Shown one piece after another: positions 1-8,305 of a stretch of DNA of 64,000 nucleotides (position 1 is its first letter; the number at the start of each line of letters is the position of its first letter). Made by a program: the position numbers and the translations under genes. The notes beneath the pieces were generated by a model. It made no database searches. It had not been told where the DNA came from and saw only the letters and a list, made by a program, of their open reading frames with translations. The stretch comes from Spyradocola sp050942925 (GTDB lineage Bacteria > Bacillota > Clostridia > Christensenellales > UBA1750). Location: positions 62,001-126,000 of the forward strand of contig JBMNOF010000001.1 of assembly GCA_050942925.1 (NCBI GenBank). Direction: 5' to 3'.

Positions 1-1
1 G

Positions 2-775
<774 letters not shown>

Positions 776-793
776 TCCCGCTTTCCCATTCAA

Positions 794-822
794 CGCCCTG
801 CGCATTGCGCGGGGCGTTTTTT
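794..822 (+). terminator. Intrinsic terminator of asnS
   Basis: A 10-bp stem (one G-T pair) with a 3-nt loop is followed by six T residues. It closes the asnS transcript. Confidence 0.85.
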
Positions 823-1006
823 GCCGTTTACAGCGTACCTTTCTACGCATAGTTCCGTTTTGTTGTATTTATACAGAAATATAAATAAAGTTATCCGGAA
901 AACAATTCTTCCTTGTATTTTTCCGAAAAATTTACATTAGAAAAATGTTCTTAATTCTATCTTTATACCTATGGCGCAAATATTAACAAACTGTTTATAT
1001 ACATGG

Positions 1007-1015
1007 TGATATAAT
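1007..1015 (+). promoter_or_regulatory. Extended -10 promoter for the decarboxylase-beta operon
   Basis: TGATATAAT is a perfect TATAAT at 1010-1015 preceded by TGN, an extended -10 element. No good -35 hexamer sits 16-18 bases upstream, which fits the extended -10 class. The surrounding 830-1040 is strongly AT-rich compared with the flanking genes. Confidence 0.6.
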
Positions 1016-1059
1016 GAATATCGGAATGGCCCATAAAAAAAGAAATGGAGAGAGTGAAC

Positions 1060-2163
1060 GTGGAATTCTTGTTCGGCAATCTACTGGACCTCACCTGGCA
1101 GCACGTGGTGATGTGGTGCATCGGCGGCCTGTTGATCTACCTTGCCATTGCCAAGGACATGGAGCCGACGCTGCTCCTGCCCATCGGATTTGGCACGCTC
1201 CTGGTCAATATTCCGAACGTCGATTTGATTCAAGAGGGCGGCGCGCTGATGACCCTGTTTGACGCGGGCATCGCCAACGAGCTCTTCCCCTTGATTCTGT
1301 TCATCGGCATCGGTGCGATGATCGACTTTGGCCCGCTGCTGACCAACCCGAAGCTGATGATGTTCGGCGCGGCGGCGCAGTTCGGCATCTTCTTCACGCT
1401 GTGCGCGGCGTCGATGTTCTTTGACATCAACGACGCGGCGTCCATCGCGGTCATCGGCGCGGCGGACGGCCCGACCTCCATCGTCGTGGCGCAGACGCTC
1501 GGCTCCAAGTACCTGGGGGCCATCATGGTGGCGGCGTACTCCTACATGGCGCTGGTTCCGATTATCCAGCCGCCGATCATCCGCCTTCTGACCACCCGCA
1601 AGGAGCGGCTCATCCGCATGCCGTACGAGCAGAAGAACGTCTCCCGCGCGACGCGCATCCTGTTCCCGATCTGCATCACGGTCATCGCGGCGCTGGTTGC
1701 GCCGTCGGCTGCGAGCCTGATCGGCTTCCTGATGTTCGGCAACCTGATCCGCGAGTGCGGCGTGCTGAACTCCCTGTCGGAGACCGCGCAGAAGGTTCTG
1801 GCGAATCTGATCACGATTTTCCTGGGCCTGACCATTGCTTCGCGCATGCAGGCGGCGGAATTCCTCGCCCCGGACACCCTGTTGATCCTGGCCCTGGGCC
1901 TTGTTGCCTTCATCTTCGACACGGCGGGCGGCGTGCTGTTTGCCAAGCTCATCAACCTCTTCCTGCCCAAGGACAAGAAGATCAACCCCATGATTGGCGC
2001 GGCGGGCATCTCGGCCTTCCCGATGTCGGGGCGCATCGTGCACAAGATGGGCTTGAAGGAAGACCCGCAGAACTTCCTGCTGATGCACTCCATCGGCGTC
2101 AACGTCTCCGGCCAGATCGCCTCCGTCATCGCGGGCGGCCTGATTCTGACCTTCTTCGCGTAA
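1060..2163 (+). CDS. oadB: Sodium ion-translocating decarboxylase, beta subunit (OadB/GcdB/MmdB family)
   Basis: Integral membrane subunit that couples decarboxylation of a carboxybiotin carrier to Na+ export. The 367 residues form a row of hydrophobic segments with family hallmarks such as GADGPTSIVVAQ near residue 135 and GAAGISAFPMSGR near residue 310. The carboxyltransferase and biotin-carrier subunits are not in this window, so the acid substrate (oxaloacetate, methylmalonyl-CoA or glutaconyl-CoA) cannot be told. I chose GTG at 1060 because GGAGAGAG at 1047-1054 is a good ribosome site for it. ATG at 1045 is in frame but has no Shine-Dalgarno. A 47-residue gamma-like gene follows after 16 bases. 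Confidence 0.9.
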   Translation: MEFLFGNLLDLTWQHVVMWCIGGLLIYLAIAKDMEPTLLLPIGFGTLLVNIPNVDLIQEGGALMTLFDAGIANELFPLILFIGIGAMIDFGPLLTNPKLMMFGAAAQFGIFFTLCAASMFFDINDAASIAVIGAADGPTSIVVAQTLGSKYLGAIMVAAYSYMALVPIIQPPIIRLLTTRKERLIRMPYEQKNVSRATRILFPICITVIAALVAPSAASLIGFLMFGNLIRECGVLNSLSETAQKVLANLITIFLGLTIASRMQAAEFLAPDTLLILALGLVAFIFDTAGGVLFAKLINLFLPKDKKINPMIGAAGISAFPMSGRIVHKMGLKEDPQNFLLMHSIGVNVSGQIASVIAGGLILTFFA

Positions 2164-2179
2164 AGGAGGAGAACGACTT

Positions 2180-2323
2180 ATGCAGTTCAACCCGGGCAAT
2201 TTCATTTCCAGCCTGCGCTACATGGGGCTGGGCTTGCTGGGCATTTTCGTGGTCATTGGCATCATCATCCTGGTGACCATGGCGCTCGGCCGCATCACGA
2301 ACCGCAAAGCAGAAGAAAAATAA
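2180..2323 (+). CDS. Small single-span membrane protein, OadG/gamma-like
   Basis: A 47-residue protein starting at ATG 2180, ten bases after a strong AAAGGAGGAG site. It has one hydrophobic helix at about residues 15-37 and a charged tail (NRKAEEK). Its position directly after the beta subunit and its one-span layout match the small gamma subunits of Na+-pumping decarboxylases, which help assemble and anchor the complex. It is shorter than typical OadG (about 80 residues), and the assignment rests on context and topology rather than clear sequence identity. Confidence 0.65.
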   Translation: MQFNPGNFISSLRYMGLGLLGIFVVIGIIILVTMALGRITNRKAEEK

Positions 2324-2335
2324 AGCGGTGAGTTT

Positions 2336-2357
2336 GGGGCGGCCACGCCGCCGCCCC
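2336..2357 (+). other. GC-rich hairpin between the gamma-like gene and hppA
   Basis: Perfect 7-bp stem GGGGCGG/CCGCCCC with an 8-base loop. No T tract follows, so it is more likely an RNA-processing or stability element than a full terminator. Confidence 0.4.
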
Positions 2358-2390
2358 CTCTCATAAAATCATATTGGGGGGAGTTTCACA

Positions 2391-4454
2391 ATGACCACGA
2401 TGTACCTGATCTCGTTTTTTGCCGTGGTCATCGCGGTGGCCTTTGCGGCCTACCTTGCGATGTGGGTAAAGCGGCAAAATCTGGGCAACGCGCGGATTGA
2501 GCAAATCGGCAAGCTCATTCGCGACGGCGCAAACACCTTTATGCGCCGCGAGTACAAGCTGCTGGCCTGCTTTGCGGGCGTGGTAGCGGTGCTGATCCTC
2601 ATCTTCCTGCCCCGTCCCTTCTGGAGCGAGGGCGCGAACTTCCTGGACAACGTCAAGATGGTCATCGCCTATGTGGCGGGCACGGTCATGTCGGCCATTA
2701 CCGGCAAGCTGGGCGTGTACGTCGCAACCCTTGCCAACACCCGTGCGGCGCGCGCGGCCTCTGAGGGCATTAAGCCTGCGTTCCTGGTCGGCTTCCGCGG
2801 CGGCGCGGTCATGGGCCTGGGCGTGGTCAGCATGTGCCTGCTGGGCGTCATGCTCGTGCTGATGCTTACGGGCGACACCACGGCTCTGCTCGGCTTCTCC
2901 TTCGGCGCCAGCTCCCTTGCGCTGTTTGCCAAGGCGGGCGGCGGTATCTTCACCAAGACGGCGGACGTCAGCGCAGACTTGACCGGTAAGGTTGAGCTCG
3001 GCATTCCGGAAGACGATCCCCGCAACCCGGCGGTCATCGCGGACAACGTCGGCGATAACGTTGGCGACGTGGCCGGCATGGGCGCGGACCTGTTCGACTC
3101 CAACGTTGCGGCTATGGCGGCGGCGCTGGTTCTGGCGTATTCTCTGGACCAGGGTCTTGGTGTGTGCGCGCAGATGGTGTTCTGCTACGCGGCGCTGGGC
3201 CTGCTCTCCTCTGCCCTGGGCATTGCCTTTGCCCGTATCGGCAAGAACGGCAACCCCACGAACGCGCTGAACGCCTCGACCTACGTCACCACCGGCATCT
3301 TCCTGGTGCTCACGGCTGTGGCTACTCTGATCTTCCCCGACTTCTCCTGGCGCGTGTGGGGCGCTTCCGCGATCGGCCTGGTCGTGGGCGTCGTCATCGG
3401 CCTTACCACCGACTACTTCACGGACGACACCCGTCCCATCGTGCAGCGCGTGGCGGCGGCTTCCAAGTCCGGTCCTGCCTTTACGATTCTCTCCGGCGTG
3501 GCCTACGGCTTCATCTCTGCGCTCCCGGCCATGATCGGCATTGCGATCTCCGCGCTTGTGGCGTATAAGCTCTGCGAGCCTCTGGGTGCCACTTACGCGC
3601 TCTACGGCATCTCCATGGCGGCGGTCGGCATGCTGTCCATCGTCGGCATGATCATCTCCAACGACGCCTATGGTCCCATCGTGGACAACGCCCGCGGCCT
3701 GGCCGAGATGGGCGACATGGGCGATGAGACGGTCCGCATCTGCGACGAGCTGGACAGCGCGGGCAACACCGTCAAGGCGGTCACCAAGGGCTTCTCCATC
3801 GGCGCGGCGGGCTTGACGGTCATCTCGCTCCTTGGCGCCTACATCAGCGAAGTCAACGAGGCGGCTGGACAGGTCGTCATCGACGTGCTCAACATCATCG
3901 ACCCGACGGTCTTCTTCGGAATCCTGATCGGCGCGGCGATCCCGGCGGTGTTCTCCGCCATGCTGATCCTGGGCGTTGACCGCAACGCGCAGCGCATGGT
4001 TGCCGAAATCCATCGCCAGTTCCGCGAGATCCGCGGCCTGAAGGAAGGCAAGGCGGATGCGGACTACGACAAGTGCATCGACATCGCGACCCAGGGCGCG
4101 CTGCGCGAGCTGATCCCCGCGGGCCTGTTCGCGATCGTCGCCACGATCGTGGTTGGCATCATCGGCGGCGTCAGCGCGGTTGGCGGCTTCCTGCTGGGCA
4201 ACATCGTCTCCGGCCTGCTGCTTGCGCTGTTCATGTCCAACTCCGGCGGACTGTGGGACAACTCCAAGAAGTACATTGAAGCCGGCGCCGAGGGCGGCAA
4301 GGGCTCCAATGCGCACAAGGCGGCTGTCGTGGGCGACACGGTCGGCGATCCCTTCAAGGATACGGCTGGCCCCTCCATCAACACGCAGATCACCGTCGTT
4401 TCCCTGGTCGCCTCTCTTCTGGCGACGCTGTTCCTCAACATCTCCATTTTCTAA
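2391..4454 (+). CDS. hppA: Membrane-bound ion-pumping pyrophosphatase, predicted K+-independent H+ type
   Basis: Hydrolyses cytoplasmic pyrophosphate and pumps ions across the membrane. The 687 residues match the family length with about 16 membrane helices. Signature acidic motifs are present: DVSADLTGKVE near residue 190, then DNVGDNVGDVAGMGADLFDS. A second DDP-type loop (GDTVGDPFKDTAGPS) lies near the C-terminus. The stretch GNTVKAVTKG near residue 460 has Lys and Thr where K+-dependent enzymes carry Ala and Ala/Gly, so by the known family rule this is a K+-independent proton pump. GGGGGGAG precedes the ATG. Its place behind a Na+ decarboxylase suggests a joint role in membrane energisation (inference). 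Confidence 0.95.
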   Translation: MTTMYLISFFAVVIAVAFAAYLAMWVKRQNLGNARIEQIGKLIRDGANTFMRREYKLLACFAGVVAVLILIFLPRPFWSEGANFLDNVKMVIAYVAGTVMSAITGKLGVYVATLANTRAARAASEGIKPAFLVGFRGGAVMGLGVVSMCLLGVMLVLMLTGDTTALLGFSFGASSLALFAKAGGGIFTKTADVSADLTGKVELGIPEDDPRNPAVIADNVGDNVGDVAGMGADLFDSNVAAMAAALVLAYSLDQGLGVCAQMVFCYAALGLLSSALGIAFARIGKNGNPTNALNASTYVTTGIFLVLTAVATLIFPDFSWRVWGASAIGLVVGVVIGLTTDYFTDDTRPIVQRVAAASKSGPAFTILSGVAYGFISALPAMIGIAISALVAYKLCEPLGATYALYGISMAAVGMLSIVGMIISNDAYGPIVDNARGLAEMGDMGDETVRICDELDSAGNTVKAVTKGFSIGAAGLTVISLLGAYISEVNEAAGQVVIDVLNIIDPTVFFGILIGAAIPAVFSAMLILGVDRNAQRMVAEIHRQFREIRGLKEGKADADYDKCIDIATQGALRELIPAGLFAIVATIVVGIIGGVSAVGGFLLGNIVSGLLLALFMSNSGGLWDNSKKYIEAGAEGGKGSNAHKAAVVGDTVGDPFKDTAGPSINTQITVVSLVASLLATLFLNISIF

Positions 4455-4544
4455 GACCAAGCGAAGATTTGCACAATCGCGCGGAATGTGGCATAATGCT
4501 CCTGGGGCCGGGGGGATCTTCCCCCCGGCGGAAGGGAGAGCACC

Positions 4545-6038
4545 ATGCGGCATTCCGCGCGATTTTGTTTGGGGCTGAAGAACTGGCTCATCACGGTGGG
4601 GCTTTTGCTCGCATCCGTGGCGCTTGGCCTGTTGTTCGACCTGTTTCAGCTCCAGGAGATCAACCTCTATACGCTGTTCATGCTGGGCACGCTGTTCACC
4701 GCCGCGCTGACGGCCAGCCGGGTATGCAGCGTGGTCTCGGCCCTGGCCGGCAGCCTCCTGTTTGAGCTTCTCTGTGCGCAGCCGCGATTTTCCCTGCAGG
4801 TGCTGTCCACGCTGCATCCCTTGGATCTGCTGATTCCCCTGGGCATGGCGCTGCTGGTGGGCAGCATCGTGCACAACAGCCGCCGCCTCATGGAGCGCAC
4901 GCGCCTCTTGCTGCGCGCCGATCAACTCTATCTCAAGGCAAACGGCCGCGAAGAGATCCTGTCCATCACCGCGCAGCAGCTCGAGCAGCTCCTGGACCGT
5001 CCCGTCGTTCTCTACATCGCCAACGGGGAGGAACTGGGACCCATCCGCCGGTTCGGCCGGGCGGAGGAGGGTTCCGCGCTGGACGCACTCGCCGCGAATT
5101 GGACGTTCCACAACGGGGAGAACTCCGGCGCGCGAACGGTGCGCTTTGCCCGCGCGGATTATCTCTACACCTGCATCCGCACGGAGACGCACATCTGGGG
5201 CGTGCTCGGCCTCTTCGCCGGGGAGCGCCCGCTGAGCGCCATGGAGACCCAGCTCATGCAGTCCGTGCTGAGCGAATGCGCCTTGGCGCTGGAGCGCGAC
5301 TTCTACAACCAAAAGCGGCAAGAGGCCGCGCTGCAAGTGCGAAACGAGAAGCTGCGCGCGGATCTCCTGCGCTCCATCTCGCACGATCTGCGCACGCCGC
5401 TGACCAGCATCTCCGGCAGCGCCGGCCTGTTGGTGGCAAAGGGCGACCAGCTCTCGGCGGAGCAGCGGGGCAAGCTCTACGCGGACATCCACAGCGATTC
5501 GCTCTGGCTGCTGAGCACTGTGGAGAACCTGCTCTCCGTCACCCGCATGGAGGAGGGGCGCATGGCCCTGCACCTCAAGCCTGAGCTCATGAGCGAGGTG
5601 GTCGGCGCGGTGGTGCAGCGGCTGGAAAAGTACGCCGGCACCCATCCCCTGCACGTGGAGCAGGAGGACGACCTGCTCATGGCGCGGATCGACGCGCGGC
5701 TCATCCTGCAAGTGCTGACCAACCTGGTGGACAACGCCGTCAAGTACACGCCCCCCGGCTCGGAGATCACCCTGCGCACCCTGCACCGGGACGGCATGGT
5801 CGTGGTCGAGGTCGCGGATACCGGCCCCGGCATACCGGACGCGGACAAGGAAAGGGTCTTTGAAATGTTCTACACCTCCGGCGGCGGCGACGCGCGTCGC
5901 GGCATGGGCCTGGGCCTCGCGCTTTGCAAGTCCATTGTCACGGCGCACGGCGGGACCATTCAGGTCTTCGACAACTCGCCCCACGGCGCGGTATTCTCGT
6001 TTACGCTCCAGGAAGAAAGGATCGATCTGCCATCATGA
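4545..6038 (+). CDS. Sensor histidine kinase, short KdpD-like (DUF4118 + HisKA + HATPase)
   Basis: Two-component sensor of 497 residues. The first ~115 residues hold four closely spaced hydrophobic segments like the DUF4118 membrane part of KdpD. A GAF-like region follows (about 130-255), then the H-box SISHDLRTPLTS near residue 282, the N-box LTNLVDNAVKYT near 390 and G-boxes VADTGPGIPDAD and GMGLGLALCKS. The N-terminal KdpD sensor and USP domains of full-length KdpD (about 900 residues) are absent. ATG 4545 follows GGAAGGGAGAG. The stop overlaps the response regulator start as ATGA, so the pair is translationally coupled. No kdpFABC genes are nearby. Confidence 0.9.
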   Translation: MRHSARFCLGLKNWLITVGLLLASVALGLLFDLFQLQEINLYTLFMLGTLFTAALTASRVCSVVSALAGSLLFELLCAQPRFSLQVLSTLHPLDLLIPLGMALLVGSIVHNSRRLMERTRLLLRADQLYLKANGREEILSITAQQLEQLLDRPVVLYIANGEELGPIRRFGRAEEGSALDALAANWTFHNGENSGARTVRFARADYLYTCIRTETHIWGVLGLFAGERPLSAMETQLMQSVLSECALALERDFYNQKRQEAALQVRNEKLRADLLRSISHDLRTPLTSISGSAGLLVAKGDQLSAEQRGKLYADIHSDSLWLLSTVENLLSVTRMEEGRMALHLKPELMSEVVGAVVQRLEKYAGTHPLHVEQEDDLLMARIDARLILQVLTNLVDNAVKYTPPGSEITLRTLHRDGMVVVEVADTGPGIPDADKERVFEMFYTSGGGDARRGMGLGLALCKSIVTAHGGTIQVFDNSPHGAVFSFTLQEERIDLPS

Positions 6039-6730
6039 ACAAGCCGCTCATTTTGATCGTCGAGGACGATAACGCGGTCAAGAACCTGATCGCGACCGCG
6101 TTGGAGACGCAGAGCTACCGCTACCACACCGCCGCAACGGGCGTGCAGGCCGTGCTCGACGCCGCGACCCAGCGGCCGGACATCCTCCTGCTGGACCTCG
6201 GCCTGCCCGACATGGACGGCGTGGAGGTCATCCGCAAGATCCGGTCCTGGTCCGAAATGCCCATCATCGTCATCTCCGCCCGGAGCGAGGACACCGACAA
6301 GATCGACGCGCTGGACGCGGGAGCGGACGACTATTTGACCAAGCCCTTTTCTGTGGACGAGCTCCTCGCGCGGCTGCGCGTGACGCTGCGGCGCCTGAAG
6401 TACATCCAGGCCTCCTCGGCGTGCGATTCCACCTTTGTCAACGGCGACCTCACCGTGGACTATGTGGCGGGCTTTGCCTACCTGCGCGGGGAAGAGCTGC
6501 ACCTGACCCCCATCGAGTACAAGCTGCTCTGCCTCCTGTGCCGGAACGTGGGCAAGGTGCTCACCCACACCTACCTCACCCGCGAGATCTGGGGAACGGC
6601 CTTTGACAGCGACATCGCGAGCCTGCGCGTGTTCATGACCACCCTGCGCAAGAAGATCCAGCCGCGGTCCGAGGACCCGCAGTTCATCCAGACCCACGTG
6701 GGCGTGGGCTACCGCATGGTGCGCCTTTGA
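6035..6730 (+). CDS. Response regulator, OmpR/PhoB family (KdpE-like)
   Basis: A 231-residue DNA-binding partner of the preceding kinase. The receiver domain (about 1-120) shows the acidic pair EDD near residue 10, the phospho-acceptor in LLLDLGLPDMDG near residue 54 and the conserved Lys in YLTKPFSVDE near 104. The winged-helix domain (about 135-230) has LTPIEYKLL and VGVGYRM. I chose ATG 6035, inside the kinase stop (ATGA), rather than in-frame upstream codons that would add residues of another reading frame. It ends just before a large bidirectional terminator. Confidence 0.93.
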   Translation: MNKPLILIVEDDNAVKNLIATALETQSYRYHTAATGVQAVLDAATQRPDILLLDLGLPDMDGVEVIRKIRSWSEMPIIVISARSEDTDKIDALDAGADDYLTKPFSVDELLARLRVTLRRLKYIQASSACDSTFVNGDLTVDYVAGFAYLRGEELHLTPIEYKLLCLLCRNVGKVLTHTYLTREIWGTAFDSDIASLRVFMTTLRKKIQPRSEDPQFIQTHVGVGYRMVRL

Positions 6731-6732
6731 GC

Positions 6733-6784
6733 AGACAAAACGGCGGCCCGGAAGGGAGTTCCCTTCCGGGCCGCCGTTTTGTCT
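6733..6784. terminator. Bidirectional terminator between convergent operons
   Basis: A perfect inverted repeat with 24-base arms (6733-6756 and 6761-6784) and a 4-base loop, flanked by AAAA and TTTT so that it works in both directions. It separates the response regulator from the Nudix gene. Confidence 0.92.
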
Positions 6785-7195
6785 TTACTTTCCCTGTGCC
6801 CAGCGGAACAGGTGGGGCGTGATGTCGGGATAGGTGAGCGCCTCCGGCAGCGCGTCGAACGCGCAGACCTCGGCCATCTCGCTGTCGGGAAGGTCGTCTA
6901 GCCGGTCGATGTGCGCGCCAAAGACCACGCCGCCCGCGCCCGTCTCCTCGTCTCCGACCCAATAGTCGAACAGCGGCTGCAGGGTAAAGGCGGTCGCGCC
7001 CGACTCCTCAAAGAGCTCCCGCCGGGCCGCCTGCATGGGCGTCTCCCCTTGCTCAATGTGGCCACCCTGGGTCTCCCAGGTCTGCCGCTGCTTGTGGCGG
7101 CTGAGCAGAATCTTTCCCTCGATGTGGGAGAGCACCACGACATAGCGCGGATTTTGGAGCGTCCCCAGGGCGAGGTATTTGCAGTTCCTCTGCAT
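6785..7195 (-). CDS. Nudix hydrolase
   Basis: Hydrolyses a nucleoside diphosphate linked to another moiety; the substrate is not predictable from sequence. The protein has 136 residues with the Nudix box intact: GGHIEQGETPMQAARRELFEE followed by SGA fits GX5EX7REUXEEXGU. It lies 18 bases after lrgB and is probably the last gene of a pepP-lrgA-lrgB-nudix transcript. Its stop codon abuts the bidirectional terminator. Confidence 0.93.
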   Translation of the reverse strand: MQRNCKYLALGTLQNPRYVVVLSHIEGKILLSRHKQRQTWETQGGHIEQGETPMQAARRELFEESGATAFTLQPLFDYWVGDEETGAGGVVFGAHIDRLDDLPDSEMAEVCAFDALPEALTYPDITPHLFRWAQGK

Positions 7196-7213
7196 TCGGA
7201 TTGTTCTCCTTTC

Positions 7214-7891
7214 CTACAGAAACAGGGAAATCAAGACCGTGATGAGCCCCGCGACGCCGATGGCGATGGAGCTCATGGCGCCCTGCAGCTCCCCGAGCTC
7301 CATCGCCTTGGTCGTGCCAATGGCGTGGGAGCTGGTGCCGATCGCCACACCCTGGGCGATGGGGTCGGTGACGTGGAAGATCTTGATGAGCAGGGGCGCG
7401 GCCATCGCGCCCAGGATTCCGGTCAGGATCACGGCGGCGACCGTCACCGGCACGATGCCGCCCAGCGTCTCGGAGACGGCCATGGCGATCGGCGTGGTGA
7501 CGGACTTGGGCAGCATGGTCGCCACGAGCGCGTCCTCCAGCCCGAAGGCCTTGCACAGCAGGAACGCGCTGCCCATGGAGGCGAGGCTGCCCAGCAAGCA
7601 TCCCAGCAGCACGGGCACAAAGTACTGCTTGAGCACGCGCCGCTGGTTGTAGATGGACACCGCCAGCGCCGCCGTCGCGGGCGCGAGCAGCGCGGAGATG
7701 AACTGTCCGCCCTGGCGGTAGTTGTCCAGCGGGATTCGGAAGACCGACAGCACCAGCACAATCACCGCCACCGCGATGAGCAGCGGATTGAACAGCGGGA
7801 GCTTCGTCTTTCGGTTGAGGAAGACGCCCAGCGCAAAGGCCAGCAGCGAGAGCACCAGGCCAAACAGGGCGGAATCCGTCCAAGCCATCAT
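7214..7891 (-). CDS. lrgB: LrgB/CidB-family membrane protein
   Basis: Partner of LrgA, a holin/antiholin-like or metabolite (pyruvate/glycolate-type) transport system of the inner membrane. The 225 residues contain several hydrophobic helices, with the family phrases LPKSVTTPIAMAVSE and GVAIGTSSHAIGTTKA. I chose ATG 7891 because GGAGG lies nine bases upstream and the codon overlaps the lrgA stop as ATGA. Longer in-frame starts would run into lrgA coding sequence. Confidence 0.92.
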   Translation of the reverse strand: MMAWTDSALFGLVLSLLAFALGVFLNRKTKLPLFNPLLIAVAVIVLVLSVFRIPLDNYRQGGQFISALLAPATAALAVSIYNQRRVLKQYFVPVLLGCLLGSLASMGSAFLLCKAFGLEDALVATMLPKSVTTPIAMAVSETLGGIVPVTVAAVILTGILGAMAAPLLIKIFHVTDPIAQGVAIGTSSHAIGTTKAMELGELQGAMSSIAIGVAGLITVLISLFL

Positions 7892-8256
7892 GCGCGCGCA
7901 CCTCCCAAGCGGCGCTGCACCGCAAGGCACAGGTGCACGGTCCCGGCCGTCACCGCAAAGGTGATCACCGTCGTCAGCACCAGCACCGCCAGCAGCGGAA
8001 GAATTTTATCGGCAACAGGCTTGTAGTTCTCCAGAATCTCCACGCCTGCGGGAATGAAGAAGAAGGCCATGTTCTTCGTCAGGAACTCTGCCAGGTCCTC
8101 GATTTGGCGGAGCTGGAGCGCGCCCGTGAGCAGGAGCAAGAAGAGCAGCACCATGCTGATGACGCTCGAGGGGAAGGTGATGGGCAGCAGGAGCGAAATC
8201 CCTTCCCCCACAAAACAGATCAGCAGAAGAATGGCCAGTTGTTTCAACAGTTTCAT
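7888..8256 (-). CDS. lrgA: LrgA/CidA-family membrane protein
   Basis: A 122-residue, four-helix membrane protein, the usual first partner of LrgB. The family signature PITFPSSVISMVLLFLLL is near residue 25, and FFFIPAGVEI near residue 65. An AAAGGGA site precedes the start. It overlaps lrgB by four bases, which indicates coupled translation. The gene is 49 bases downstream of the aminopeptidase and may share its transcript. Confidence 0.93.
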   Translation of the reverse strand: MKLLKQLAILLLICFVGEGISLLLPITFPSSVISMVLLFLLLLTGALQLRQIEDLAEFLTKNMAFFFIPAGVEILENYKPVADKILPLLAVLVLTTVITFAVTAGTVHLCLAVQRRLGGARA

Positions 8257-8305
8257 GCGCCTTGGCGTCCCTTTCTATGCAAAGATAAAAGATGATGGTT
8301 CCGGC

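Noticed and set aside
2361..5984. A 1200-codon open frame antisense to hppA and the histidine kinase
   Set aside because: It is an Arg/Asp/His-rich shadow of GC-rich codon usage, lacks recognisable domains, and lies opposite well-supported genes. Similar long antisense frames at 16421-19930 and 55951-59622 were rejected for the same reason.
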